Source: Marinihelvus fidelis
GTDB lineage: Bacteria > Pseudomonadota > Gammaproteobacteria > Xanthomonadales > SZUA-36
Length of the DNA stretch: 64,000 nucleotides
Direction: 5' to 3'
Assembly: GCF_008725655.1 (NCBI RefSeq)
Contig: NZ_VYXP01000008.1
Location: forward strand, 53,719 to 117,718
Below are positions 35,063 through 43,900 of the stretch, one piece after another. The notes below the pieces were generated by a model. It did no database searches. It was not told the DNA's origin and worked only from the letters and a program-made list of their open reading frames with translations. Position 1 is the stretch's first letter; every line of letters begins with the position of its first letter. The position numbers and the translations under genes were made by a program.

Positions 35063-36130
35063 CTAGAGACCGACCGCTTCGTCGAGCTTTTCCACCACGG
35101 CGTCCACGTCGACCAGGTCCATGACCCCGGGCTCTTCGATACGCGTTCCCCAGCGCAGGCCTTCCGGCGTGCTGTCGCGGAACTGTTGGGCGGCCTCGGT
35201 GAAGCGGTCGACGGTCAGGTCGAGCGAGTTGTAAGGCCCGCTGCGTCGCGACCATGTGGCCGCGTACAGGCCGATGACCGGGGTGCCCAGCGCCGAGGCG
35301 ATATGCGCCGGGCCGGAGTCCGGCGTCATGACCACGCTGGCGCGCTCCAGCAGGCCCATGGACTGGGTCAGCGTGTCCTTGCCGACCAGGTCGATGACCT
35401 CGCTGCGCATCTCGTCATGGATGGCGGCGGCCATTTCCCGTTCCAGGTCGCTTGGGCCACCGCTCAGAACCACGCGCATGCCCAGGCTGCGCGCGGCGTA
35501 GTCGGCAACGGTGGCATAACGCGGCACCGACCAGTTGCGCAGCGTGTGGCTGGAGCAGGGGCTGATCACCAGGGTGTGCTGGTCGCCGGGCAGTTGCTTT
35601 TCCGCCCAGGCGCGGTCGGTGTCCGAGACCGGCAGGTCCCAGCGCGGCGTGGCCACGTCGATCCCCAGCGCGCGTGGAAACTCCAGGAAGCCCTGCACCT
35701 GGTGCTGGAACGGCACCGCGGCGACCGTGTGGTTGATAAACCAGCTATGCCGGTCGCGGGCGCGTGGCTTGTCCCAGCCCAGCCGGACCGGCGCCTTGAC
35801 CAGCCGGCTGAGCAGGTTCGCGCGCATCGCCACCTGCATGTGCAGCAGCACATCGAAGCGACGGCCGTGAAGCCGCTCACGCAGTTGCCGTACCGCGCCC
35901 CAGCCACCGCGCTTGTCGAACACGATGAACTCGACATCGTCCAGGTTCTGCAGCAATTTATGTTCGAGCTTGCCGATGATCCAGGTGATCTTCGTAGACG
36001 GCCAGTGGTCCCGCAACGCACGCACGACCGGGACGGTATGGGTCACATCGCCCAGCGCGGACAGGCGCAGAATACAGATGTTGTCCGGGGGGGCGTCCAA
36101 ACGCACAATAGGCGCAGGCTTATCGACCAT
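35063..36130 (-). CDS. GT9-family glycosyltransferase (LPS heptosyltransferase type)
   Basis: About 355 residues. Family marks are ICILRLSALGDVTHTVPVVRAL at the start, LLHMQVAMRANLLS, ISPCSSHTLRNW and TPDSGPAHIASALGTPVIGLYA (the ADP-heptose site) near the end. It would add heptose to the lipid A-Kdo core on the cytosolic face of the inner membrane. The start is not certain: ATG 36130 gives MVDKPAPIV, a GTG at 36106 would also fit the family, and ATG 36166 is possible. With 36130 its start codon shares two bases with the divergent kdkA ATG. The neighbour KdkA supports a role in inner-core LPS. Confidence 0.88.
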   Translation of the reverse strand: MVDKPAPIVRLDAPPDNICILRLSALGDVTHTVPVVRALRDHWPSTKITWIIGKLEHKLLQNLDDVEFIVFDKRGGWGAVRQLRERLHGRRFDVLLHMQVAMRANLLSRLVKAPVRLGWDKPRARDRHSWFINHTVAAVPFQHQVQGFLEFPRALGIDVATPRWDLPVSDTDRAWAEKQLPGDQHTLVISPCSSHTLRNWSVPRYATVADYAARSLGMRVVLSGGPSDLEREMAAAIHDEMRSEVIDLVGKDTLTQSMGLLERASVVMTPDSGPAHIASALGTPVIGLYAATWSRRSGPYNSLDLTVDRFTEAAQQFRDSTPEGLRWGTRIEEPGVMDLVDVDAVVEKLDEAVGL

Positions 36131-36830
36131 GAATCCATCCGTCAGCACGCAAGAATCACGGGTCATTGTATATGACCGGGACGCGCTGCCCCCGCCGGGG
36201 CCGGCGCTGTTCGACGTGGACGCGTGGCGGGCGGAAGGCGCGCTGGATGGCGCCGCGCCGGGTCGTGGCACCGCCTTTTTTATCGACGCGCCGTTTGGCC
36301 GCGTGGTCTTACGGCGCTATTTCCGCGGTGGCTGGGCGGCGAAGCTCAGCCGCGACCGCTACGTCTACCTGGGCCTGAAGGCCAGCCGGCCGTTCCGCGA
36401 ATTCGAACTGCTGCGGCGAATGAACGCCGACGGACTGCGTGTGCCGGAACCGCTGGCCGCGCAGGTCCGGCGCCATGGCCTGCTGTACAGCGGCGCGCTG
36501 ATGACGCGCCGTATTCCGCGCTCGCGGGCCTGGCCCGACCGCTTCGCCGACCCGGACCTGGACTGGCGCCGCGTGGGCGCCGGCCTGCGCGAGTTCCACG
36601 ATGCCGGTGTCGACCACGCCGACATGAACGCCCGTAACATCCTGTTCCGAGATGGCGAGAGTGCGCCATGGCTGATCGACTTCGACCGCTGCAGCTACCG
36701 CCCCGGCCACGCCGTGGACGGCGGCCGCAACCTGGCCCGCCTGCGCCGCTCGCTGGACAAACTGTGGGTGGGCGACGAGGCGCGCCTGGACCGGCTCTGG
36801 AGCGCCCTGCTGTCGGGGTATTCCTCGTGA
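36129..36830 (+). CDS. kdkA: 3-deoxy-D-manno-octulosonic acid kinase
   Basis: A 233-residue kinase-fold protein that phosphorylates Kdo of the LPS inner core. It matches the Haemophilus KdkA layout: GRGTAFF, RRYFRGGWAAKLSRDRYVY, FREFELLRRMNADGLRVPEPLAA, catalytic VDHADMNARNILF (D165) and LIDFDRC (D184). The frame is open upstream to 35913 on the opposite side of the GT9 gene, but ATG 36129 gives the family N-terminus. Its start codon overlaps that of the divergent GT9 gene, so there is no intergenic space; its stop overlaps the GNAT start (GTGA). Confidence 0.9.
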   Translation: MNPSVSTQESRVIVYDRDALPPPGPALFDVDAWRAEGALDGAAPGRGTAFFIDAPFGRVVLRRYFRGGWAAKLSRDRYVYLGLKASRPFREFELLRRMNADGLRVPEPLAAQVRRHGLLYSGALMTRRIPRSRAWPDRFADPDLDWRRVGAGLREFHDAGVDHADMNARNILFRDGESAPWLIDFDRCSYRPGHAVDGGRNLARLRRSLDKLWVGDEARLDRLWSALLSGYSS

Positions 36831-37372
36831 ACGGGCTGAACGCCAGCTATATCGACTCGGCGCGACTTCGCCTGGTGCCGGCCACGGCCGACATCACCCG
36901 CGCCGACCTGGACGGCCCCGAAGCGCTGGCCCGCCGGTTGGGGCTGGACGTGCCCGCCGAATGGCCGCCTGAACTCTATTCCCGGCACGCGCTGCAGTTG
37001 ACGCTGGCATTGCTGGCCGACGCATCGCACCATGGCTGGACCAACTGGTACCTGGCCACGCGTGGCGGGCAGGGCGTATCGACCCTGGCCGGCGTCTGCG
37101 GTTTCAAGGGCCGCCCGGATGGCGCCGGCTCGGTGGAAATTACCTACTCACTGCTGCCCGCGTTCCAGGGTCAGGGCCTGGCCTCCGAGGCTGTGAGCCG
37201 CCTGGTTGAATGGGCCTTCAGTCACCCGCGTGTCAACGAGGTCAGCGCCGAGACCTTCCCCCATCTCAGGCGATCCATCGCCGTGCTCCGCCGCAATGGA
37301 TTCATGCCAGCGGGAAAAGGCTCCGAGTACGGTGTTGTTCGCTACGTTATTTCCCGCAGCAATCTTGCGTGA
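36827..37372 (+). CDS. GNAT-family N-acetyltransferase (RimJ/RimL-like)
   Basis: A 181-residue acetyltransferase starting at GTG 36827, which overlaps the kdkA TGA. The acetyl-CoA motif is LLPAFQGQGLASEAVSRLVEWAF, and the C-terminal strand pattern ETFPHLRRSIAVLRRNGFMPAG is typical. N-terminal LRLVPATADITRADLDGPEAL is the family opening. The substrate is unknown. The stop codon lies inside the first heptamer repeat of the array at 37367. Confidence 0.85.
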   Translation: MNGLNASYIDSARLRLVPATADITRADLDGPEALARRLGLDVPAEWPPELYSRHALQLTLALLADASHHGWTNWYLATRGGQGVSTLAGVCGFKGRPDGAGSVEITYSLLPAFQGQGLASEAVSRLVEWAFSHPRVNEVSAETFPHLRRSIAVLRRNGFMPAGKGSEYGVVRYVISRSNLA

Positions 37373-37423
37373 CGCGTGACGCGTGACGCGTGACACGTCA
37401 CCCGTAACCCGTAACCCGTGACC
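37367..37423 (+). repeat. heptamer tandem repeat array, eight units, with a switch of unit type
   Basis: GTGACGC repeats run from the stop codon of the GNAT gene, then turn through ACACGTCA into CCGTAACCCGTAACC units. Period 7 is kept. A run of AT-rich promoter-like sequence follows before the SPFH gene. Confidence 0.82.
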
Positions 37424-37503
37424 AATGCCACATTGATAGCAAACGCGCGTGACATACAATATGATATCAATATGTACTTAATCGTACGAAGGGAGGAAAA
37501 CTC

Positions 37504-38373
37504 ATGATTGAAGAACGCATTCGCAAGTGCGCGTCGGGCTTCCTGGCGTTGGCGGTGCTGCCGGTGCTGAACATCGTTTTCGGCTACCTGTTTGTGAAAG
37601 CCGCGCAGGACGAGAACATCACCATGGTGTTTGTTGCCATTGTGGCGACGGTCATTGTGCTCATCTGCTACAAGGGCTTTTTCATGGTGGCGCCAAACCA
37701 GTCCAAGGTGCTGCAGCTGTTTGGTACCTACGTGGGCAGCGTCCATGAAACGGGGCTTCGCTGGGCCAACCCGTTCTACTCCAAGGAGACGGTTTCGCTG
37801 CGGGTCCGGAACTTCGAGAGCGAGATGCTCAAGGTCAATGACTCGTCGGGTAACCCGATCGAGATTGCTGCCGTCGTGGTTTGGCGGGTGGTGGATTCGG
37901 CCGAGGCTGTTTTCGAGGTCGATGATTACGTCAACTACGTCCATATCCAGTCGGAGGCGGCGTTGCGCAACCTGGCGGTTGCCCATCCCTACGAGTCACA
38001 TGATGACGAGGTGATTGCCCTGCGCAGCGACCCGCAGGACATCGCGGACAAGCTCAAGGACGAAGTGCAGGATCGCCTGGGCAAGGCGGGCGTCGAGGTC
38101 ATCGAGGCACGCATTTCGCACCTGGCCTACGCGCAGGAGATCGCCAGCGCGATGCTCAAGCGCCAGCAGGCCCAGGCCGTGGTGGCGGCGCGCAGGCAGA
38201 TCGTCGATGGCGCTGTCGGCATGGTGCAGATGGCGCTGGCCGACCTGGAGGCGCACAACGTCGTCAACCTGGACGAGGAGCGCAAGGCGGCCATGGTCAG
38301 CAACCTGCTGGTGGTGCTGTGCGGCGAGGAAAACGCCCGACCGGTGGTGAACGCGGGCTCGCTCTACAACTGA
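37504..38373 (+). CDS. SPFH/band-7 domain membrane protein
   Basis: A 289-residue protein with two N-terminal hydrophobic segments ([37 protein letters not shown]) and an SPFH domain beginning [22 protein letters not shown] and containing [21 protein letters not shown] and [27 protein letters not shown]. The family forms large membrane-bound rings or scaffolds and often modulates proteases. GGGAGG lies nine bases before the ATG. The small ribbon-helix-helix gene 10 bases downstream is a regular companion as far as I recall. Confidence 0.9.
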   Translation: MIEERIRKCASGFLALAVLPVLNIVFGYLFVKAAQDENITMVFVAIVATVIVLICYKGFFMVAPNQSKVLQLFGTYVGSVHETGLRWANPFYSKETVSLRVRNFESEMLKVNDSSGNPIEIAAVVVWRVVDSAEAVFEVDDYVNYVHIQSEAALRNLAVAHPYESHDDEVIALRSDPQDIADKLKDEVQDRLGKAGVEVIEARISHLAYAQEIASAMLKRQQAQAVVAARRQIVDGAVGMVQMALADLEAHNVVNLDEERKAAMVSNLLVVLCGEENARPVVNAGSLYN

Positions 38374-38383
38374 CGGATTCGGC

Positions 38384-38563
38384 ATGCCGGCGAAGAAGTC
38401 ATTCCCGCTCAGGGTCAACGAGGACATCTACGACGCACTGCGGCGCTGGTCGGAAGACGAGTTGCGCAGCGTTAACGCGCAGATCGAATACGTCCTGCGT
38501 GAGGCCCTGCGCAAATCCGGGCGGCTGCACAAGCCGCCCGGATCATCCGTTCGCGAGGATTGA
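38384..38563 (+). CDS. Arc-type ribbon-helix-helix small protein
   Basis: A 59-residue protein: PAKKSFPLRVNEDIYDALRRW, then SVNAQIEYVLREALRKSG. The pattern FPLRV..IYDALRRWS...SVNAQIEYVLREAL is that of Arc/MetJ-like ribbon-helix-helix DNA-binding proteins. It starts 10 bases after the SPFH stop and is likely its operon partner, perhaps its regulator. The last third of the gene contains a perfect 12-bp hairpin. Confidence 0.8.
   Translation: MPAKKSFPLRVNEDIYDALRRWSEDELRSVNAQIEYVLREALRKSGRLHKPPGSSVRED
38515..38543. repeat. perfect 12-bp hairpin inside the 3' end of the ribbon-helix-helix gene
   Basis: ATCCGGGCGGCT and AGCCGCCCGGAT pair fully around GCACA. There is no T-run, and it ends 20 bases before the stop codon, so it may attenuate transcription or protect the mRNA. 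Confidence 0.6.
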
Positions 38564-38649
38564 GCAAAGTTTAACCACTGTTCATCTGGACAACGGGCGG
38601 CAGGTGATGGAAGCTTGGGGCATGAATTGTCCTGTCCGGTTTATTCAAC

Positions 38650-40050
38650 ATGAGCACTGAATCCGGCGCCGGCGTGCCCCGCCACGGGACTGGAGAGTGG
38701 CAGGCGCTGGACCACCGCCATTACCTGCACCCGTTCACCGACCACCACGACCTGGGCCAGCGAGGCGTCCGCGTCATCGAGTGCGCCGACGGCGTGTATA
38801 TCTACGATTCCGAGGGGCATCGCATACTCGACGGCATGTCGGGGCTGTGGTGCGTGAACCTGGGCTACGGCCGCCAGGACCTGGTCGACGCGGCAGCGGC
38901 GCAGATGCGCGAACTGCCGTATTACAACAGTTTTTTCCAGACCGCCCACCCGCCCGCGATTGAGCTGTCGCGCGTGCTGGGCGAGGTCGCGCCGGAGGGC
39001 TTCGACAAGGTCTTCTACACGGGCTCCGGCTCGGAGGCGAATGACACCGTCATCAAGATGGTGCGGCGCTACTGGGACCTGGTGGAGCAGCCGCAGCGGC
39101 GCGTGTTCATCAGCCGGCGCAATGCCTACCATGGCAGCACCGTGGCGGCCGCGACCCTGGGTGGCATGGCCCCGATGCACGACCAGCTGGGGCCGATGGT
39201 CAATTTCATCGAGCATATCGACCAGCCCTATCACTTTGGCCTGGGCGCGGGCATGGACCCGGACGAGTTTGGCCTGCGGCAGGCACGCCTGCTGGCCGAG
39301 AAGATCGAGGAAACCGGCCCGGAGAACGTCGCCGCGTTTATCGCCGAGCCGGTGCAGGGCGCCGGTGGCGTCATCATCCCGCCGGACAGCTACTGGCCGG
39401 AAATCCAGCGAATCTGCCGCGAGTTCGATGTCTTGCTGGTGGCCGACGAGGTCATTTGCGGCTTCGGCCGGCTGGGCGAGTGGTTCGGATCCCAGCGCCT
39501 GGGCATCGAGCCCGACTTAATGCCGTTCGCCAAGGGCGTGACCAGCGGCTACCTGCCCCTGGGCGGCGTGCTGGTCGGCCAGCGCGTCGGCGCGGTGCTG
39601 GGGCAACAGGGCGGCGAGTTCGCCCATGGCTTTACCTATTCCGGTCATCCGGCCGCCTGCGCGGTGGCCCTGGCGAACATCCGCGCGCTGCGTGACGAGG
39701 GTGTGATTGAGCGGGTCCGCGATGACGTTGGCCCCTGGTTTTCCGAGCGCTTTGCCACGCTGGCGGACCATCCGCTGGTGGGCCAGGCGCGCAGCATCGG
39801 GCTGGTGGGTGCGATTGAGCTGGTCCGTGACAAGGACAGCCTGGCGCGGTTCGACAAGGACCTGGGCGTGGGTGGCCGCTGTCGCGATGCCTGTTTCGCC
39901 CAGGGCCTGGTCATGCGGGCGGTCGGCGATTCGATGATCGTGGCGCCGCCGCTGGTAATGACCCGGGAGCAGGTCGGCGAACTGGTCGACAAGGCCTGGC
40001 GCAGCCTGGATATCACGGCGTCGTCGCTGGGTGTGACGGGTGGGGCCTAG
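38650..40050 (+). CDS. class III aminotransferase (putrescine/omega-amino acid--pyruvate type)
   Basis: A 466-residue PLP enzyme. The Schiff-base lysine is K295 in PFAKGVTSGYLPLGG; the cofactor motif is YTGSGSEANDTVIKMVRRYW and the aspartate sits in LLVADEVICGFGR. It resembles the SpuC/omega-amino-acid:pyruvate group, which moves the terminal amino group of putrescine or a similar diamine to pyruvate. The next gene is a PuuD-like amidotransferase, so a polyamine degradation role is likely. No clear ribosome site is seen before ATG 38650; a few upstream bases (CCGGTTTATTCAAC) are AT-richer. Confidence 0.9.
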   Translation: MSTESGAGVPRHGTGEWQALDHRHYLHPFTDHHDLGQRGVRVIECADGVYIYDSEGHRILDGMSGLWCVNLGYGRQDLVDAAAAQMRELPYYNSFFQTAHPPAIELSRVLGEVAPEGFDKVFYTGSGSEANDTVIKMVRRYWDLVEQPQRRVFISRRNAYHGSTVAAATLGGMAPMHDQLGPMVNFIEHIDQPYHFGLGAGMDPDEFGLRQARLLAEKIEETGPENVAAFIAEPVQGAGGVIIPPDSYWPEIQRICREFDVLLVADEVICGFGRLGEWFGSQRLGIEPDLMPFAKGVTSGYLPLGGVLVGQRVGAVLGQQGGEFAHGFTYSGHPAACAVALANIRALRDEGVIERVRDDVGPWFSERFATLADHPLVGQARSIGLVGAIELVRDKDSLARFDKDLGVGGRCRDACFAQGLVMRAVGDSMIVAPPLVMTREQVGELVDKAWRSLDITASSLGVTGGA

Positions 40051-40819
40051 GCCGTTGTCATCGCCACGGCCGCTGGTGGGCGTGGTCGCCGACCGCCGCA
40101 TGGTCGGGCCGCATCCGTTCCACATGGCCGGCGAGAAATACCTGGCGGCGCTGGTGGATGGCGCCGGGGTCGACCCGGTGGTGTTGCCTTCGTTTGGCGA
40201 GGGGTTCGAGGTCGCGGGCCTGCTGGAACGGCTGGACGGCCTGTTGCTGACCGGCAGTCCGTCGAACGTGGCGCCGGCGCGATACGACGGGCCATCATCG
40301 GCGCCTGGCACGCTGCACGACCCCGAAAGGGATGTGGCCGCGTTCGACCTGGTGCCGGCGGCGCTGAAGATGGGGCTGCCGCTGCTGGCCATCTGTCGTG
40401 GCTTCCAGGAACTGAACGTGGCCATGGGTGGCAGCCTGCACCAGGCCGTGCATGAGCGCCCCGGCGCGCTGGTCCACCACGAGGATTACGACGCGCCGGT
40501 GGAGGTGCAGTATGGCCCGGCGCACGAGGTCAGTTTCGTCGAGGGCGGCTTGCTGCGGGAACTGACGGGCCAGGCCACGGCAACGGTCAATTCGCTGCAT
40601 TCTCAGGGGGTCGACCGGCTGGGACAGGGCCTGCGCGTGGAGGCGCTGGCGCCGGACGGCCTGGTCGAGGCCTTCGTGGTGGCCGATGCACCCGGCTTCA
40701 CACTGGGCGTACAATGGCATCCGGAGTGGAAAGTCACGGCGAGCACCGTGTCGATGGCCCTGTTTGGGGCTTTCGGCGACGCGTGCAGGGCTTTCTCCGA
40801 ACAGGTTCACAAAGGGTAG
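40040..40819 (+). CDS. class I glutamine amidotransferase-like hydrolase (PuuD type)
   Basis: A 259-residue protein with the peptidase C26 layout: PLVGVVADRRMVGPHPFH at the start, GLLLTGSPSNVAPARYDG, nucleophile Cys119 in AICRGFQELNVAMGG, VNSLHSQGVDRLG, and the His/Glu pair in VQWHPEW. PuuD frees GABA from gamma-glutamyl-GABA in putrescine breakdown, which fits the aminotransferase before it, but no PuuA ligase is nearby, so the substrate could differ. The start is GTG 40040 (overlapping the previous stop) or TTG 40055. Its 3' end is followed by the SulP gene after 31 bases. Confidence 0.85.
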   Translation: MGPRPLSSPRPLVGVVADRRMVGPHPFHMAGEKYLAALVDGAGVDPVVLPSFGEGFEVAGLLERLDGLLLTGSPSNVAPARYDGPSSAPGTLHDPERDVAAFDLVPAALKMGLPLLAICRGFQELNVAMGGSLHQAVHERPGALVHHEDYDAPVEVQYGPAHEVSFVEGGLLRELTGQATATVNSLHSQGVDRLGQGLRVEALAPDGLVEAFVVADAPGFTLGVQWHPEWKVTASTVSMALFGAFGDACRAFSEQVHKG

Positions 40820-40850
40820 CTGGCCGGCTCGGGCCAGTGAAACGGACACT

Positions 40851-43052
40851 ATGAACTGGATTCAACGCAGGGGTTACGTTTCCAAGACACCATTCTCCGA
40901 CGGGGTGCTGGGCCTGTTCGATGGCCTGGACAGCGCCCTGTGGTGCTACGGCTTTGCCACCATCCTCTTTGCCGGGTCGATGACGGCCTACCTGCCGGTG
41001 GCGGTCATGGCGATCCTGGTGGGCTGGGGGCTGTTGGCGATCTTCGTTGCCCTCACCAGCGGCCTGAACGTGCACGTCACCAATATCGACGAGCAGGCCG
41101 TGGTCATCCTGGCCGGGTTGGGTGTGAGCCTGGTGGCGGCCAAGGGCGGTGCCGGGCCGGAATCGCTGGCGACCCTGCTGGCGCTGACGTCCGTTTCTGC
41201 CGTACTGGTGGCGGTGGGTTTCCTGGTCGCGGGGCGGTTTCGGGCCGCGCGGGTGCTGGAGTTACTGCCGTTCCCCGTCATCTGCGGCTTCATGGCCGGC
41301 GTGGCCTGGCTGCTGGTCAATGCGGCCGTGCTGGTGACCGTGGACGTGCCGATTTCTTCCGCCCTGCCGGAAAAGCTCGCCGTGGGCGAGGACCTGGCCA
41401 AGTTGCTGGCGGCCCTGGGCTGCGGCGTGTTCCTGTCGGTGTTCGTTGGCCGCGTGCGGCGCGTCTGGGCGTTCCCGGCCGCAGCGCTGCTGATCTTCAT
41501 CGGCTTCTACGCGGTCACGCGCTGGCTGGGCATGGACCAGCAGGCCCTGCTGGCTGGCGGCTGGCTGTTTGATGTGTCCGGCAACGGCAGCAGCGTCATG
41601 GAAACGCTTGCCGGCCTGTCGTTCTCGGATATCGACTTCGGCTTTATCCTGGGTTCGCTGCCTGAACTGCTGACCATCGTGTTCCTGGCGCTGCTGAGCG
41701 CGTCGATGTCGCTGACCGCGCTGTCGTCTTCGCAGAAGGTCGATGTCGACGGTTCCGCCGAAATCGAGGGCCAGGGCCTGGGTAACCTGCTCTGTGCCGT
41801 GGTGGCCTGCCCGCCGGGGTATACCGATGTCGCCGGCTCGTCAATCTATGCGCGCTTTGGCGTTTCCAGCCGCTGGGTCGGCCTGGTCTCCGGCATCGTC
41901 TGCCTGCTGATCGCCGCGTTCGGCGGCCAGCTGATCAGCTACCTGCCCAAGGTGCTGGTGGGCGCGACCATTTTCCTGTTTGCCTACCAGCTGGCCTACG
42001 AGTGGCTGTTCCAGCGTATCCGCGGCTTCCAGCCGGTGGATTTCCTGGTGGTATGCATCATCCTGGCCATGGTGATCTTTGTCGGCTTCATGGTCGGCAT
42101 TGTCACCGGCATCGTGCTGACGCTGGTGCTGTTCGTGCTGCGCTACAGCATGATCAGCGCCATTCACGGCCGTTATACGCTGCGCGAATACCGCAGCTCG
42201 GTGGAGCGGCCGCCGTCGGTCAACCTGGCGCTGGACCGGGTCGGTCGCGGTTCGCTGGTGTACACGCTGCGCGGTTTCCTGTTCTTTGGCACCGCCAACC
42301 ATGTGTTCCAGCGTATCAAGGAAGACCTGGCGGATGAGAACGAGGAACACCTGGCCGTGCTGCTCGATTTCAAGCGGGTCACGGGCATCGATATCTCTGC
42401 ATTGAATACCTTTGTCCAGGTCAGGCAGTTCTGCGAGGATCGCGGCATCCAGTTGCTGTACTCCGATGTACCGATGGCCAGCCAGTTCCAGATCTCCTCG
42501 CTGAACGCGGTGAGCCTGGAGGAAGACAGCCCGTTGTTCTTCGAGGACATGGATTACGCCGTCGAATACATCGAGGAACTGGTGCTGCGCCATGCCGACC
42601 CCAGCGCCATCCGCATGACGGTACGTGAACAGCTCGAGCAGATCCTGGAGTCCGAGGACCGCATCGAGCTGATCATGCACGCGCTGCAGCGGGTGGAGTG
42701 CGCCGAGGGCGATTCCCTGTTCGCACAGGGCGACCGGGATAATGGCTTCTACATCCTGGAAAGCGGCGCGCTGTCGGCGTATATCGACCAGCACGGCGCC
42801 CAGCACCGGGTGAAGAAGTTCGGGCCGGGTTCGCTGATCGGCGAGCTGTCGATGTTCATTCCGGGCAAGCGGCGCACCGCGACGGTCACCGCCGACGCGC
42901 CCTCGGTGCTGTATTTCATGTCTTCCGAGGTGCTCAGCGCGGCGGACCTGCGGGACTCGCGGCTGGCGGCCGCGGTCAACGAGCTTATTGCCCGGGCGCT
43001 GGGCATGCGCATCGACTACATGAACCAGCGCCTGATGCTGGAACTGGACTGA
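40851..43052 (+). CDS. SulP-family anion transporter fused to STAS and cyclic-nucleotide-binding domains
   Basis: A 733-residue protein. The N-terminal 430 residues carry some 12 helices of the SulP/SLC26 fold (VLELLPFPVICGFMAGVAWLL; CPPGYTDVAGSSIYARFG). A STAS domain follows at about 460-565 (LDFKRVTGIDISALNTFVQV), then a cNMP-binding domain at about 595-715 (EGDSLFAQGDRDNGFYILESG; GPGSLIGELSMFIPGKRRTATV). The cNMP phosphate cassette differs from the classic RxA form but is close (GELSMF...RRTATV). Transport is probably gated by a nucleotide second messenger. The frame is open to 40686, but ATG 40851 is the proper start. The gene at 43058 follows at once. Confidence 0.88.
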   Translation: MNWIQRRGYVSKTPFSDGVLGLFDGLDSALWCYGFATILFAGSMTAYLPVAVMAILVGWGLLAIFVALTSGLNVHVTNIDEQAVVILAGLGVSLVAAKGGAGPESLATLLALTSVSAVLVAVGFLVAGRFRAARVLELLPFPVICGFMAGVAWLLVNAAVLVTVDVPISSALPEKLAVGEDLAKLLAALGCGVFLSVFVGRVRRVWAFPAAALLIFIGFYAVTRWLGMDQQALLAGGWLFDVSGNGSSVMETLAGLSFSDIDFGFILGSLPELLTIVFLALLSASMSLTALSSSQKVDVDGSAEIEGQGLGNLLCAVVACPPGYTDVAGSSIYARFGVSSRWVGLVSGIVCLLIAAFGGQLISYLPKVLVGATIFLFAYQLAYEWLFQRIRGFQPVDFLVVCIILAMVIFVGFMVGIVTGIVLTLVLFVLRYSMISAIHGRYTLREYRSSVERPPSVNLALDRVGRGSLVYTLRGFLFFGTANHVFQRIKEDLADENEEHLAVLLDFKRVTGIDISALNTFVQVRQFCEDRGIQLLYSDVPMASQFQISSLNAVSLEEDSPLFFEDMDYAVEYIEELVLRHADPSAIRMTVREQLEQILESEDRIELIMHALQRVECAEGDSLFAQGDRDNGFYILESGALSAYIDQHGAQHRVKKFGPGSLIGELSMFIPGKRRTATVTADAPSVLYFMSSEVLSAADLRDSRLAAAVNELIARALGMRIDYMNQRLMLELD

Positions 43053-43057
43053 CCGGG

Positions 43058-43885
43058 TTGCTGTTCCGCGCGTTCAAATACACCATCTACCTGCTGCTGG
43101 CGATCAACATCGTCCTGTTCTTCCAGGAGGACTACCTGGCGGCGCGCGAAACCTTCGGTTCCAACATTGGCTGGGGCAATTTCGTCGAGGCGTTCTCGGC
43201 GACCATCGACACGGCCGCGTGGGTGGTGCTGCTGTTGCTGTTCGAACTGGAGACCGCGGTCATTTCCGATGAGCGCCTGCGCGGCGGCCTGAAATGGCTG
43301 CTGATGGCCGTTCGATCCATCTGTTACGTGTTTATCGGCTGGGCGTTCTGGGGCTACCTGGGCAAGCTGGGGCTGGTCAGTGGCCACGAGCCCTTTGTCA
43401 TCGCCAATGTCTGCGAGCTGGTCGGCACCGGTTTTACCTGGCTGTCCGACCTGGACGAGTACCTGCCGATTGACGCGGCAGCCTGCGCGGCGCTGTCGGG
43501 CAGCGATCTGGTTAGGATCAATGGCACCCAGATTATTGGCACACCCGATGCCGCGGCGGCAGCCGTGCGCCTGGCCTGGGTCGATGTGATCAACGCGGGC
43601 GACTGGATCATCATCGTACTGATGCTGGAAGTGGAGGTGCTGCTGCAACTGCGCGGCCGCCTGACCGAGGCATTGATGCGGGCGTCCAAGCTGGTCAAGG
43701 GCGTGCTCTACGCCATCCTGTTCGCCGCGGCGGCCTACTGGGGGGTGCTGGGGGACTTCCTGGACTTCTGGGATGCCTTCCTGTGGCTGGTCGCCTTCAT
43801 CTTTATCGAGATGAATATCTTCAAGTGGCAGGCCGAGACCGCCGAGGAGGCCGAACCCGGCCTCCCCGTCGAAGCATCGTCTTAA
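43058..43885 (+). CDS. membrane protein of unknown function downstream of the SulP transporter
   Basis: A 275-residue protein with about six helices (YTIYLLLAINIVLFF; TAAWVVLLLLFELETAV; SICYVFIGWAFWGYLG; WIIIVLMLEVEVLL; YAILFAAAAYWGVLG; FLWLVAFIFIEMNIF). The start is TTG 43058, five bases after the SulP stop; no ATG is available at the N-terminus. Two acidic residues within helices (ELE, EVEV) could be functional. I do not recognise the family. Close spacing suggests it works with the SulP protein. Confidence 0.7.
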   Translation: MLFRAFKYTIYLLLAINIVLFFQEDYLAARETFGSNIGWGNFVEAFSATIDTAAWVVLLLLFELETAVISDERLRGGLKWLLMAVRSICYVFIGWAFWGYLGKLGLVSGHEPFVIANVCELVGTGFTWLSDLDEYLPIDAAACAALSGSDLVRINGTQIIGTPDAAAAAVRLAWVDVINAGDWIIIVLMLEVEVLLQLRGRLTEALMRASKLVKGVLYAILFAAAAYWGVLGDFLDFWDAFLWLVAFIFIEMNIFKWQAETAEEAEPGLPVEASS

Positions 43886-43900
43886 CCTTCTTATAAGGCC

